Both the position numbers and the translations under genes were made by a program. Positions 37,753 through 51,171 of a stretch of 64,000 nt of DNA are shown here, in pieces; position 1 is the stretch's first letter; each line of letters opens with the position of its first letter. A model generated the notes under the pieces. That model saw nothing but the letters and a program-made list of their open reading frames with translations, was not told the DNA's origin and ran no database searches. This DNA comes from Chrysomallon squamiferum (lineage: Eukaryota; Mollusca; Gastropoda; Neomphalida; Peltospiridae), in assembly GCA_012295275.1 (NCBI GenBank), contig CM022673.1, positions 11,267,288-11,331,287 on the forward strand. The letters are read 5' to 3'.

Positions 37753-38651
37753 CTGTAAAATGTGGAAAATATGAAAATATGAAAATGTAGAAAATAACTT
37801 AGCATTAAATACACTAAATACGTAACGTGTCGGATTTTAAATACAGAATCAAAACAATCTCATCAGAAAGAACCATCTACCGAGTAATACTGACAGATAG
37901 AGAGACAATTTTAACATCACATAAAGAAATAAAAGTACATCATTTCCATCTTGAAATAACACTCAACGCCCTTTCGATAAAAACGTATTATAATAATAAC
38001 ACTAAAATGTTCATAGTGTACCAATAAAAAAAAATACATTATTCATTTCGCATTTTGACCAGACTTCATTTAATACTCTTCAATACCTATTAACAGCCTC
38101 GCAGTTTACCTCTGACAAATATCCACGAATACCAGTTATTAAAACGTCTGTGTATGCATACTACAATACCGATAGGCTAGTCAGGTCATATCTATGCTGC
38201 TAAAGTTTATTTAAAGCGAAGGTAACGTGCGACTAAAAAGACGTATGGGGGGAATGGAAAGAGCATGTATTTCTCGATTAAATGAAGACGGATTACCAGC
38301 TATTTTCAAACTGGTTGTCGTTTCTTAACGCGAGTTTGTTTGCAAACCCGCCGATAAATATATCATTGCTAATGTTTAGTTAAGTATTAATCAATGCTAT
38401 TTAGCTCGGCCTGATTGTTGGCTGGCTTCACGGATTGTCACCCGTACATGTCGTTACCACTGATAAATAGACCTCGTGCGGTCAGCGTGAAATAATAAGT
38501 TCACGTAGTAAAAGAAAAAAAAAATGAGATGATAGTGTGAGGGAGTCAGTTAAAGGAGAGAAAAAAATTGTGTGTATGTGTGTGTGTGTGTGTGTAAAAT
38601 GTAAATTTTCAGATTTTAAGCTATATTGTTTTCCCTTACTATATACATACT

Positions 38652-38690
<39 letters not shown>

Positions 38691-40240
38691 ACATATGCGT
38701 TTCCATAGACATATTATAAATTTTACGATGTTTGTCTATTCAGTTCTTGGTAATCTTTTCGCTAATGCTTGTCGCCATTTAGACTGCGTCAGAAAATCAA
38801 ATATGATCTGACATCCAGTTCAGCTCGAATATCATTCAGGGCATGAGAGGGTACACAAATATAGAAGTCCCATTTATTTATTTTATTACAATTTCTTACA
38901 GCCGGGGAGGGGGGGTCCCCGCAAATGGGGAAACCTCTACAACCCGCCCCTGTATAATACACATACAAACGTAAAAACAAATATACTGAAAGTGAGAGAG
39001 AGAGAGAAAGATCTGTAACAGAGATTTATTAATCCTTGATTCGATTTCTGCATATTACAGCGTGACGATTGACTTATTAAATCTGACACGATAGATTAGA
39101 TACTTAAATTTACACAGGTGTCATAAATACTAGATATATTTATTTAACATATTAATCTGTATATTACATGTACCAATCGGCTATTTCAGGTTAGCTATAT
39201 TGTAATGTTCTCTTATTTAGCAGCTGTTTAGAACACTCTGTTATATATCAGTCATTTTGCATTTAATACTGATAGATAGAACCGATGGATTCAGATAATA
39301 ACGTTCAGCTTGTTAAGACATTTCACATTTAGTATGGATGGATAATTTTTATTACTAAATAACGCTCATTGGTTATCGATATATTAATGGTTCCCTGAAC
39401 AAAAAAAAAAAAATATACCACCACCAACAAAAAATAATAATAGTAGTAGTAGTAGCAATGATGGTAGTCATAGTAGTGGTAGTAGTAGTAACTATAGTAG
39501 CTGTAGTAGCAGTAGTAGTAGTAGTAGTAGTATAGTAGTAGCAGATTTGGACTATAATGACGTCAATACTTTTAAATATTTTTTATGAACCACGCCTCAT
39601 GCATTATTAATATCGCCTCTTTCAATTTCCATCCCTAAACAATAATGAAAAAAAAAAAAAAAAAAAAAGGTTTTCCTGTCCCACCCGTTTGACATTAGCG
39701 GGCGTATTCATACTGCACACTGATCTGCGACAATAGAAACGAAAAGAAAACTGAGAACGCATTCTTCACCTTTATAAATTTACCAGTTCGTCGAAGAACT
39801 GAATCTTTGATTGTAATAATTATACGTTGTTTTCAAAATATTGAATTTGCTCGGTTTGGTATTTTCGATTTTAACTCCACAGCGGTATAATTGTATCAGG
39901 GAATCGTGATTTCCGAGTGGTAAGTACCAGTCGTTTCATTACAGCACGTCTTGGCATTTTTACTGCTGCTCGTTCGCCAAAGTGTGTTATTACTGTGAAT
40001 TCAATTATATTTGAAAACCCCCGCAGTATGCATACAAACAAGATCTGACGCACACTGACTCATCCGAAAGAAATGGAAATTTGAATAATGAATTCTTCAA
40101 AAAGTATAAGTGATCGTTGCTGTGGTCGTTGTTTGTTGATGTTGATGTCGTTAGTTATCTCTTACCTGCTTTCCAGCTCTTTCTCTTATCTCTATCGCTT
40201 TCTCATTCGTTTGCTGTGTCTGTCTGTCTGTCTGTCTTCT
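37753..40240. other. Intergenic, no gene recognised
   Basis: Mixed unique sequence and simple repeats: (TG)n at about 38575-38596, (TA)n at 38655-38686, and a GGGG/CCCC hairpin-like stretch at 38904-38935. (AGT)n-like units lie at 39440-39540, and poly-A runs at 39402-39413 and 39647-39668. The promoter and first exon of the minus-strand 238-residue gene should be in the left part. Confidence 0.4.
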
Positions 40241-40242
40241 GT

Positions 40243-40244
<2 letters not shown>

Positions 40245-40289
<45 letters not shown>

Positions 40290-40335
40290 GCTCTGTTTTT
40301 CTCATTCACTCTCGCTCTCTCTCTTTCTTTCTCCC
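40245..40335. repeat. (CT)n pyrimidine tract
   Basis: A polypyrimidine run with a pure CT core at about 40252-40281. Confidence 0.9.
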
Positions 40336-40477
40336 TCTCTGTTAGTATTCTCCTTTTTCTTCAATTTTACCATCTGCACATCATTTTTGTTCTGACTCTG
40401 ATTCCGACTCTCATTTAAACAAATAAGAAATTAATGGTCCAGTATTACGTGGTTTGAATCAATTTATCAAATGTTTT

Positions 40478-40504
40478 CATCATCATCATCATCATTCATC
40501 ATCA

Positions 40505-40557
<53 letters not shown>

Positions 40558-40582
40558 GTTGTTGTTGTTGTTGTTGTTGTTG
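40478..40582. repeat. (CAT)n-(TTA)n-(TTG)n phase-shifting trinucleotide array
   Basis: ATC units change to ATT units and then GTT units without a break in three-base register. Confidence 0.95.
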
Positions 40583-41032
40583 ATTGTGAAGGTGATGATA
40601 TAGTATCGATATATAAATACAAGCAGAAGGGAATTAAACTGAAATGGCAAAAAATAAAACAATATATCAAATATCTAAAGAAGCATTAACCTCCCGCACG
40701 GGACTTCCAATATATATATATTTAATGTTACAAATCGAAAAGAAAAATAATTCTTATTAAAATTCCTTAGCCTGTGCAATTTAATACTAGGTTTTATTTG
40801 AGGATTTTCTTTTTTAAATTGCTGAATGTTGACAAATTCGAATGAAGCAAATCAGAATAATCTTCTTTGGAACTGTCATTCATCTTTCAGTTTTATTTAA
40901 TATACGCAGTTAAAAATTTAATTTATAAACAATGAAAAGTGGAAAATGTTAAGGCTGGACTAATATGAAGTAATTGCGGACAAAGATCGCTCCTCGCCAA
41001 CGGCACACTTTACTATTTCACATTCTAACCAC

Positions 41033-41141
<109 letters not shown>

Positions 41142-41309
41142 AAACTGCACATATAAAACATGCACACACACATATATAAATCGAAACAGAGTGAAAAAAA
41201 TAAAATAAACAAAGTATGGAGATTCAAATGAATTTAACTAAACAAAGATGTTTATTATTTAATTCATTTATATTTATCTTCAGTAAAATAATTAAAAATC
41301 AACAACAAC

Positions 41310-41592
41310 AACAACAACAATAATAATAATGATGATGATCATTGAGGTAGTAAATAAGTTGATGATGATATAGTAACGAAAAAGAAAATAACAATAAAAT
41401 AACAATAAGTAATAATACTAAGAATAATAATAAGAAGAAAAACAACAACAATAATAATAGTGTACAAGTAAAAATAATAGTAGTTGTAGTAGTAATAATA
41501 GTAGCAGTAGCAGTAGTAGTAGTAGTAGAGTAGTAGTAGTAGTAATAGTAATAGTAGTAGTAGTAGTAGTAGCAGCAGTAGCAGTAGTAGTT
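41310..41592. repeat. Degenerate (AAC)n/(AAT)n/(AGT)n trinucleotide region
   Basis: Trinucleotide runs in changing composition, AAC to AAT to GAT and later AGT/AGC, with few non-repeat bases. Confidence 0.85.
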
Positions 41593-41689
41593 AGTTTTAT
41601 TTCTTACCTAATCTGTTTCCAGAAAGTTTCAAACTGTAACTGAATATATTTATTTTGAAAAAATCACGAAATCACAAGAGCAGTTATCA

Positions 41690-42400
41690 AGTCTGGCGGA
41701 TCAGACATGCACGTGTGACATGCTTAAAAATTTCATTCTGGAACTTTAATCTTTTGATTTAAGCCTCGTAGATTAATTCTAATACACCATGCACGATTTT
41801 GGATCAGGTATGCACACGCGTGACTGGACAAAGGTCACTTCTCTGCAGTTTTGTCAAGGATTTAAATCCTGAGTCATCTCCCCTGCAGATTGAAGATTAT
41901 CAGTCAATATAACACATATACAAGATTAATTACAAACGCACGCGCGTGTCCTTTTGAAACAATTTCTGTCTCTTATCCAGGATTATCAGACTTTTATATA
42001 TATATATATTCCACTGCCTTGTCGTATATGTCATTCAATGGAAATCGTAGGAGAATAAAAACAAACACTACACAACTCACAACATGTAATATATACGTAG
42101 GCACGTGACAGCCTAAAAAGCACCTTTCTCCTTCTAGGAATTTTAATCCTTTGAACAGCGTGAATCACTAAATGTTAACCAAACACACACGAGACAAAAA
42201 GACGCATCCACTGCAGCCAATCAGAGAATCCACTGTCTCATTCTTCTAGGAATTTTAACCTTTTCAATCCGGAGCATTACTGGCTACATCCAGTGAATTA
42301 CGTACGTTAATCTAAGACGCACGAATCAGTAGAAGTCACTGGCTAACCCAGTCAGAGAATAACCTCTGTATTTTCTCCTCGGAATTTTAACCCTTTGAAC
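41690..42400. repeat. Degenerate tandem repeat, unit about 110-160 bp
   Basis: A GGAATTTTAA(T/C)C(C/T)TTTGA block recurs near 41735, 41862, 41972, 42134, 42246 and 42376. Between copies lie CACGTG- or ACGCG-containing segments and CAGTCAGAGAATA-like segments. The newest copies are on the right, next to the 30-bp array. Confidence 0.7.
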
Positions 42401-42404
42401 GCAG

Positions 42405-42675
42405 AATTCCATATGTAACTCGCCACGTCTAGTGAAACACGTACGTTACTCGTCACGTTTAGTGAAACACGTACGTCACTCGTCACGTCTAGTGAAACAC
42501 GTACGTTACTCGCCACGTCTAGTGAAACACGTACGTTACTCGCCACATCTAGTTAAACACGTACGTCACTCGCCACATTTTGTGAAACACGTACGTTACT
42601 CGCCGCATCTAGTGAAAAACATACGTTACTCGCGGCATCTAGTGAAACACGTACGTTACTCGCTGCATCTTAATG
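42405..42675. repeat. 30-bp minisatellite, about nine copies, each with an ACGTACGT palindrome
   Basis: The unit is roughly CTCGCCACGTCTAGTGAAA followed by CACGTACGTTA. Copies differ by a few bases. Because 30 is divisible by three, frames stay open on both strands, which explains the repetitive ten-residue open frames there; they are not genes. Confidence 0.93.
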
Positions 42676-44900
42676 GTATATATGCCTTAATCTACCACAC
42701 AGAGAAAAAACTTAGCCGCTACGCCCAGTAAACGTAACACTGTGTTTACATCTCGCCTGGGTGCGAGTATTGACAGATTTCTTCTGGTGATTGACACTTC
42801 TTTTATGAAGTGAAAACTGCCGCAAGGGACTTAAGACTGCTCGTTTTGAAAGGCAAGACAAAACACCGCTAGCTCTTTTACACGAGTCGCTGGCGGTGTC
42901 GCAATGAGTTCTGGACGAATTTCAACACGAGAAAACGAAACTGAACATTTCAAATGAACGTTTGAAAGGCCAGTTTTTATAAAAACTCACAAAGTTACGG
43001 TGAATTGTTATTGATCTCTGCGACACACACTGTAATAGTAAATGTTTATCAGTAACTACACAGAGATAGAGTTATATAGTATGTTTTTTTTTTTTTTTTT
43101 TTCAGTTAGCTATATAAAGGCGACGTCACACAAAACAAATTCCTTGTAACAGAATAGCCAGTCTCACTGCAAGTGGTGAAACTGTGATTTGTTTTTGTTA
43201 CCTGAGAGTATAGTTTATGAGACTGTTGTACAAAATAAAAATTTGTAACTGGCTGTAAATTCTAAACTGTTTGAAAGTTTGATGACACGGTCCAGTCAGA
43301 ATCTAGTTTGGATTACCTCGATCTCAGTTACTGTTATATCGTTAATTTTCACTCATTTTACGAAACCAGTAAAAATAGTGTATAATTTTGGAGCTGACGT
43401 CACTTTTAATGGTTTTTATTATTATTATTATTATTATTATTTATATCTTGAGATGACCTAATAAAGCTGTAGTTAATTTTCAATGATTTGGTAAATATTC
43501 ATCGATTAAGAGAGATTAATTATAAGTGACTACTTAATTAATTTTCAACGATTTAAATTCAGTGACAATGCACTTTTTTTTTTTTTTTTTTTTTTTTTTT
43601 TGACAACATTTTTCTAAACCACTACCACTGCCAGTGTTAGCAAACTTGAACAAGAAAATAAAACACAATTCCTTGTTCCACGCTTCGTTAAACCTTTCGA
43701 CAATATCGATGTTTCATTCCACCACTTCCGGTAATTTCCTTAACGATATAGAAATGGCAACTGTCAATAATTATATCATCGATTCAGTCAAATCTCGGCG
43801 TTAGGTAACTGGTTAAGTAACTTTTTGCTCTGAAGCATTATTTTTTTTTTTTCCTCTTTTTGCCAATCGATCCGGGAAAAAGCTGCAATCTTTTTATCTT
43901 CGTGACAAACAAAAGCGATACATTTAGTTGTCGATAAATGCGGTGAAAATAGGATCATTAAATATTAAAATAGTTGTGTAACATGTTGCGTAATGAAGCA
44001 ATACAGAATAGCCAAACGTTCGTGCCGCTGTGGATAAATACATATGAAATGAATGAGTGCTTTGGTATTCTTAATTATTAAAATAAGGGCAAAAATTGAC
44101 GGGTTTAAATTCAAGAAGTGAAAAATCTTAGAGAAAACGTCAGACTTTTATAGAAATATAACAAATTTAAATCTAGACCAGTCTTTATTTAATTTGCACA
44201 AGCACATTAGTATATTTAATTTTTAAAAAGGTAAAAGTGTAAAAATAGTAATAATAGTGTAGTTATTGATGTCATCATCATCATCATCATGCACACGTAC
44301 AGACACACAAACACACACATACATATTTTACTGAATTCAGCGAACTTTAGATTGTGTTTTCTTTTGATACAAATAGCAGAAAGATTATATATATATATAT
44401 ATATATATAATGATAATACATACATGATAATCCAGGGAACAATGCTGAGGTTATTTTCATTTTCCGTTTTATGCAAGATGAGCAGACAACTGTGAGAATA
44501 AAACTCTGACGGTATGAAAACTGGAGAAAGTAATAGACTCACTGAACCTGTCTGTCACATGCAAATCTAGAAATTTATAGTTGTTCTGAAATTTTAGTCA
44601 TAAACAGATATTCTAATGTTCTTAATAGAAATATGATCCTCTTGAAAATCCAAAACATACATTACACAATCCGTTTATCGAAAATTGTTTTAATCAGGAT
44701 AATATGACATAACAGGTACATTTTTTCTTAGTCGAATTGTAACTTGTTAAAAGCTGTAGAAGTAATAGTGGTATAATGGTTGCAGTAATAATATTAGCAT
44801 TAGCAGTAGCAGCAGTAGTAACAGTAATAGTAGTAATATCAGTAGTAGTATGTGTGTGTATGTGTATGTGTAGATATGTATGTATAAGTGTATATGTTTC
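42676..44900. other. Intergenic, mostly unique sequence, no gene recognised
   Basis: Contains (TTA)n at about 43417-43441, a 37-base poly-T at 43565-43601, a (CAT)n run at 44270-44289 and (TA)n at 44386-44410. No coding exon is seen. Confidence 0.4.
43105..43260 (+). promoter_or_regulatory. Candidate TATA/CRE core promoter
   Basis: TATATAAAGG at 43111-43120 is followed at once by a CRE-like GACGTCAC (43122-43129). No coding exon follows nearby. It lies about 6.9 kb upstream of the RFX-like ATG on the same strand, so it could serve a noncoding first exon. This rests on motif reading alone. Confidence 0.35.
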
Positions 44901-44916
44901 TGTGTGTGGGTGTGTA

Positions 44917-44928
44917 TATATATATATG

Positions 44929-44968
<40 letters not shown>

Positions 44969-44988
44969 CATATATATATATATATATG

Positions 44989-45020
<32 letters not shown>

Positions 45021-45060
45021 CATATATACACACACACACAACACAAATATATATATATAC
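44917..45060. repeat. (TA)n/GCATAC palindromic region
   Basis: TA runs alternate with GCATACATA and TATGTATGC blocks in inverted orientation, so large parts are self-complementary and could extrude as a cruciform. Confidence 0.85.
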
Positions 45061-45091
45061 ATAGACTTATACATGTGTGTATGTATGGTAT

Positions 45092-45157
<66 letters not shown>

Positions 45158-45170
45158 CTATATATAGATA
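45092..45170. repeat. Long (CT)n followed by (TA)n and GATA units
   Basis: About 30 CT units then TATATCTA and GATA units to about 45186. Confidence 0.95.
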
Positions 45171-46265
45171 TAGATAGATAGATAGACATATATACACACA
45201 CACACACACACATACATATATATAATTACACCACCTTTGATATGATTCTACCAGTATAAACTCATCTAAGCTGTTATTGTTAACACGTACAATAAAGTAA
45301 CGGACCCGTGCACAATATCTCTATTTTATTATCAGGCAGATAATTAAGTCCACAAGGCGTGTTATTAATATGTTTTCAACAGCAGTGAGAAGCGAAATGA
45401 ACTTTCGCGTTCCCGCATTCATACTTAAATAAACACATTAACAAGAGAACGAAGAACCTTCGTCTTATAAAGTAATATCCACCGACTACATAAATATCGG
45501 TGGGGGATATGGAGGGTGGTGGTGGAGGAGCGCAGTGCCTCTTAAGTATTATAACATAATCCTGATTTAAATGTCAGAAATTGTTGTTTTTTTTGTCTAA
45601 CGTTAAATATCATTGCAAAAATTTTGAATGACGAGTCGATTTTATATATTATAATTCAAAATAAATATTTCTCCTTTTAACTAGTGTCGATATAAAGACA
45701 CCCCTCTGGAAACACATCAAGATCCACCGCTGTTAAAACAAATTGTTTTTTTTTCATCGTTTATCATTTATTCGTATCACATATTTATGTTGTATATTAC
45801 CCATTTTTCTTTCTTTGAAATATTTTTTTTTTAAATAAAAGGACATAAAATAAAATAAATATTCATGTATGCTAAATAAAAACGAATAAATTAAATGTGT
45901 TATTTTATACCCAGTATTAATTTACGAAAAAACAGTTATTATTTATTTATTTGTAAATTATGTTGAAATTAAACTCACATCTTAAATTTTTTTTTTTTTA
46001 TTAAGATTACTATTAATTGTGTTTGTATAAGTTTATTAAAGTCAAATAACTCGAAATGGTTAATTTTTAATATCACGGAGACGAGTTATTTCGTTATAGA
46101 CTTTTCGTGATAATATTTTATTACTACTAATAAAGAATGAAATAACGTATTAAGTTTGCTAGACAGTTTCGAAGTACAGCACATTATAATGTTAACTGTT
46201 TTTAGATACTACATATATCTTTTGAGACTGATTTTTATTTAATTTTAATTTTAATTTAATATATT

Positions 46266-46366
<101 letters not shown>

Positions 46367-47121
46367 AAAAAAACAAACATTGCCATATATATATCCATCC
46401 CATTGGCTACTCTTACGTAGGGAAAGCAAAATAGTTTTGACATTAACCTCCCCAAGAACTGCAAAACAGTTAACACAATACGTAAACCAATCGAGAGCCG
46501 CACTGAACAAAACAGGCAATATCTATCTAGCTGATAAAACGTACATAGGATGAAAAGGAGACGGACAAACTCTGGTTTAAAAACAAGACAATCAGCTACG
46601 TAACAAATGATCTCGACGGCTTACGCAGACACGCGTTGTCAGTTCTGAGTGGCGGACGACGTCAAGGTGCTGCACAGAAAGCCTGCTTGTTTCATATTGG
46701 CTGTTTCAAGTGCGTGCTTCGACACTTTGTGTTAGATAACCAAAACACTCGCTCAAAGAACAATAATAACTTCCATGATGCACGAAGAACCAGTAGCATT
46801 TCTGTGTTTTTTATCCGTTTCCGTGCTGGAAAACAAAAAAACAACAAAATAATAATAATTTGAGAGATGTGTATGAGTGTTGTATGAAGAATGAATGAAT
46901 AACTAAAACAAACACTCGGGATTAGACAAATGCATCTGCTTCCATTTCATATTTCACCGTGATCGATGTTTATTATTATCATTTTCTCTCTCACACACAC
47001 ACAAAAACATGAACATGTACGCGCATTCACAAAAATGCACACATTCTCTAATTAAATATTTAGTAATTTACAGTAATATAAACGTTTTCTTTACTTTTCA
47101 GAACAGCCTTGTTCATCTCTC

Positions 47122-47153
47122 TTTTTCTTCTTCTTCTTCTTTTTCTTCTTTCT

Positions 47154-47234
<81 letters not shown>

Positions 47235-47238
47235 TTTC
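47122..47238. repeat. (TTC)n then (CT)n pyrimidine array
   Basis: TTC units lead into about 36 CT units. Confidence 0.95.
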
Positions 47239-47789
47239 TGCTGTTTGTTTGTTTTCATTACTCTGAAACATTTTATCTTTAAAGCTACATTATAAACTCC
47301 TAAAACAGTTACCAAACAAATCAACTCATACTACACGTATTAATATACAGTGACATACACCCATACACACAGAAACATATAAAAACGCGCAAACGAAAAT
47401 ATGAAAATTCAAATTCATCAAAATACATAAATATATAATGTATTGCTACTACTACTAGCACTACTATTGTTGTTGTACCAATAACGACAGTTGGCAACTC
47501 AGTCTGATTTAATAATTTGCTTTAGGAACCAATTACCTTTCTTTAACGGGAGATAACTCTTATTTCATTTATCGCTGATAAATGAAGCCTTCAGAGTTGT
47601 CGCAACGTACATCGGTGTTCTTTTGTGAGAGAACGAGAAGTTTGAAAAAAAAAAAAATAATAATAATAATATCGGAATCAGTTCTATGATGGCAGCATAT
47701 AATAGCCCAAATATACCCCAGCTTTTGCGTTATTATTAGTTTTAATATTTAGATAAACGGTCTATGATAAACCAATCACTTACTGGGTC

Positions 47790-48290
47790 TCTTAAATAAT
47801 ATCTACAACTTTACATAAATTCAAAATATAACATTGTAAAATACTACAAGTAAAGTGACATTTACATAAGTCTGATATAATATCTGTACAGCACAATAGT
47901 ATCACCTGTACGAATTTATACTAGCATCTTCGTGAATTTGAAATAACATCATTATCAGTCCGAAATAATATCTACGAATCTAAAATATTATTATAGATAC
48001 TATCTATCAAAAGTGAGTTCAAAACAGTACACATGAACTTGTATGTGAATAAAAAACAATTTCTACAGCTGTCTAACTACAGAATTTGATCTAAAAGAAA
48101 GTAACGTCAGAAAGTAAATTTCTATTGAAATTTATATAACCACTGTGAATCCTAGAATGTGTTTTTACTGGTATCTGTGTAAGTCTAACACTTGAAACTA
48201 TGAATCTAAAACAGTTCCAACTAACTCTGAAAATAATATCAATGTGTGTCTGAACAGAACAGATATATATTTATATATATATTTATTCCT
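47790..48290. repeat. Degenerate minisatellite with AATAATATCTAC blocks
   Basis: Short blocks resembling AATAATATCTACNAATCTAAA recur many times with strong divergence. Boundaries are approximate. Confidence 0.4.
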
Positions 48291-49604
48291 GCGATAAAAG
48301 TAAAAATGTTTTAGATTTACTCCATATTTGGGAGATAAACAAGAAAATAATATTTCTTTGATTATTATTTGATCTTATTATCAAACTCGCTAAATATCAT
48401 ATTTATTTACAGACCTTTCTGTGTTTAAGTTTGTAAAAAGAAAATATAATAATAAAAAAATAAAAAAATAAAAAGGAAAAGAAAATTAAAATCCATTCCG
48501 ATGGTACCAATATTCTAAACCTCTAAATATGAAAACGCCATACTTTATTAACATGTTCACAGACTTTTGTATAATCACAGAAGGTTTGAAAAACTAAAAA
48601 CAAAAGATACGAAAAGTTATTTTGTCGAGTCAAGTTTAAAACATACATCTAGAGGAGTGTTTGAGTTAGTCATAAAGTCTCCACTCATTCACACATCACC
48701 GAAGGACGCCAGTGAAGATATCAGTGTTTGGTACATACAATAAAAATATCTTGTTACTTGTCAAGGCGCCACGATTACACGTATTCTTATCTCAGTTTTA
48801 ATGGATTTTCAAATTGCTTCCATTGCGTCATAAGCCAGACTTTATCTCCGGTAGCTAAATTAAACACTGAAGTTTCGGACCGAAGACGCTAAAATAAAGT
48901 ACTATATGAAAAAAAAAAAAAACCCAAAACTGAAGAAAAAACAAAACAACTTATTATAATAATCAAACTTGATCACGTCACTTTAAAATTTTATTATGCT
49001 GGAAGTTTTTTTTTTTTCAGTCAGGTGGCCGAGATCTGAGAGCGACACACTACAACAAAACGCTACACGTTTCTGATACTACACGCGGACTACAACGACA
49101 AATGCTTATCATTCGGATCAGCCATCAAAATAAGGCGTGTCACGTGATCATCCACCAATGAAAGCGGGTAGCTGGGTAGAGTTTCATAAGCAAAGTCTTT
49201 CTGACAGTGTATCAATTTACGACTGATTTCACTATGTTTGTTTCGGCAGATAACGCGCAGACTGCCTGTTCTTCCTCTGTTTGGATTACCCTGTAACGTC
49301 CACGACCGAAACAAGAATCTGACGTTACGTAACAGCTGTGTCGTCTGCCCGCTGTCGTCTGCTTGGACATTTCTGTCAGTGTTACAAAGCTTCCTATTCG
49401 GAACGATATCTTTTCGCGACAAAAACTCTTGTCTCTTCTGTTTCTTCTTCTTCTTCTTCTTCTTCATCTCTGCGAGTGTCCAGGCATCGTCCACTCCGCC
49501 AGCAAGGAACAGGAACTTCCTGGATGTTCTCCGCCGGACAGAACATCCCTGTAACGGATGAGATGAATTATCTACATGCATCTGACAACTGCTGATTCAC
49601 AGCC

Positions 49605-50010
49605 GCTGAATATTCAAGGACAACTTTCATGGACAGACTTGCCCGGCTCGAGGATAGCTTTCATGGACAGACATATCGGATAATTTGAATTAACCAATTT
49701 ATATATAAATATAGTTACACCCATTGAAGGTTCGAGCACGCCTGTTCTGTACACATTCTCTGATTAATCCCGGCCGTTTCATCATTCCTTAACGGATGTT
49801 AGTGTCACCGATTTTAAATTTGCTGAATTGTTTTCATTGAAGGTTCAGCCATGCCTTTCCTGGACACACTATTCAAGTAATTTTGGTTCTCTGAGCATTT
49901 CTTTAGGGGCCATTTTAATTATTACTGATTAATATTTTTATTTTAATGTGAATTATATCCACTGAAGGTTCAATCACGGCTCTTCTATGCGAATTCTATG
50001 AGAATTCTCG
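49605..50010. repeat. Degenerate tandem repeat upstream of the RFX-like ATG, unit about 110-125 bp
   Basis: A CA(T/C)TGAAGGTTC block recurs at about 49726, 49836 and 49960, each followed by CACGCCT-like and TTCT-rich sequence. A TTTCATGGACAGAC block is duplicated at 49627 and 49667. The last copy ends in CTCGAGTGAGTT, which resembles a splice donor. Confidence 0.6.
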
Positions 50011-50040
50011 AGTGAGTTGATATCTTACTAGATTCTCCAG

Positions 50041-50312
50041 ATGCTAGCCCTAGATGTGCTTCCACCAGTTAAACGCCTGTGTCGACTGAACAGTGTGGAC
50101 ACAGAGAATGATTCGAATGCTCTGGAAACAGCGCAAGAAATGTCCAGGGAAAATACAAGAAGAAAATGTCCGAAGTCAGCAGTGAAACCAGGTACGTAAC
50201 AACGTAATGTACTTACTGTATTCAGAGACAATACATTTTAATCTTTAGAAGAAGAAGCAGAAGATCATCATCACCATCATCATCATCATCATTATCATAA
50301 TCATCATGATCA

Positions 50313-50378
<66 letters not shown>

Positions 50379-51091
50379 GCAGAACGATAATAGCCATAAT
50401 AATAATAACAGTAATTTATTATTATTATTGTTACAATTATTATCATTATAATCATTATTTTATTATTAATATTATTATGGTAAAAGCAATGATGGTAGCA
50501 ACAGTAATAACGTTGATAAAGAAATAAAAATGCACACATTAAATTCTATTTAAATACTAAGTGAAAGGACACAAAATGATTTGAAATAAATTAAAAATTA
50601 AATTAAATGAAATAAAATTACTTTCGTGAAAATAAAAAATGTTTTTAATAACATTCCCTCCAAGACACAACAAAAACCAATAGGTAAATAAGACAAAACA
50701 AACAAACAAACAAACAAACAAACAAACAAACAAACAAACAAATAAATAAATAAATAAGAGAAAAATTAAATTAAATCAATAAAATTTAAATCCAAAGAAA
50801 TCAAATCAAATTCTACAAATATATTTAGACAGTTTTGGCCTACAAAATGTATAACTTCACAAAGATGGCGTTTTAAAACGTCTCTTCCTATGAGGATAAT
50901 AAACAGAATGATATTTTCGACAAAGCAAATATGTAAACAGCTAATAAAACTGTAAACGATGGTAGTTGTCAGCTTAGAGCGGTTCACACTCTTATATCGA
51001 GAACCCAAGAAGAGACGAGCAAAGAGTTTTGATGGGAAAATCCGGTTGCGATGATCACCGCGAAGAACAGTTCTAAGACCAGGGTAGAGAG

Positions 51092-51171
<80 letters not shown>

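Noticed and set aside
38890-38945. G- and C-rich hairpin-like stretch, possible transposon end or G-quadruplex
   Set aside because: Short GGGG/CCCC pairing is visible, but there is no transposon end, target duplication or four spaced G runs on one strand.
42352-42731. Repetitive ten-residue open frames on both strands (HVRYSPHLVK type)
   Set aside because: The 30-bp minisatellite keeps both strands open by its length; no gene structure around it.
44694-45209. Overlapping open frames of up to 171 codons with IYIY, SLSL and RERE runs
   Set aside because: Pure translations of (TA)n, (CT)n and (TG)n microsatellites.
49090-49581. 163-codon open frame on the minus strand upstream of the RFX-like gene
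   Set aside because: It contains a Lys run made by a (TTC)n microsatellite, has no recognisable domain and overlaps other frames of similar length on the opposite strand. It may simply be promoter sequence.
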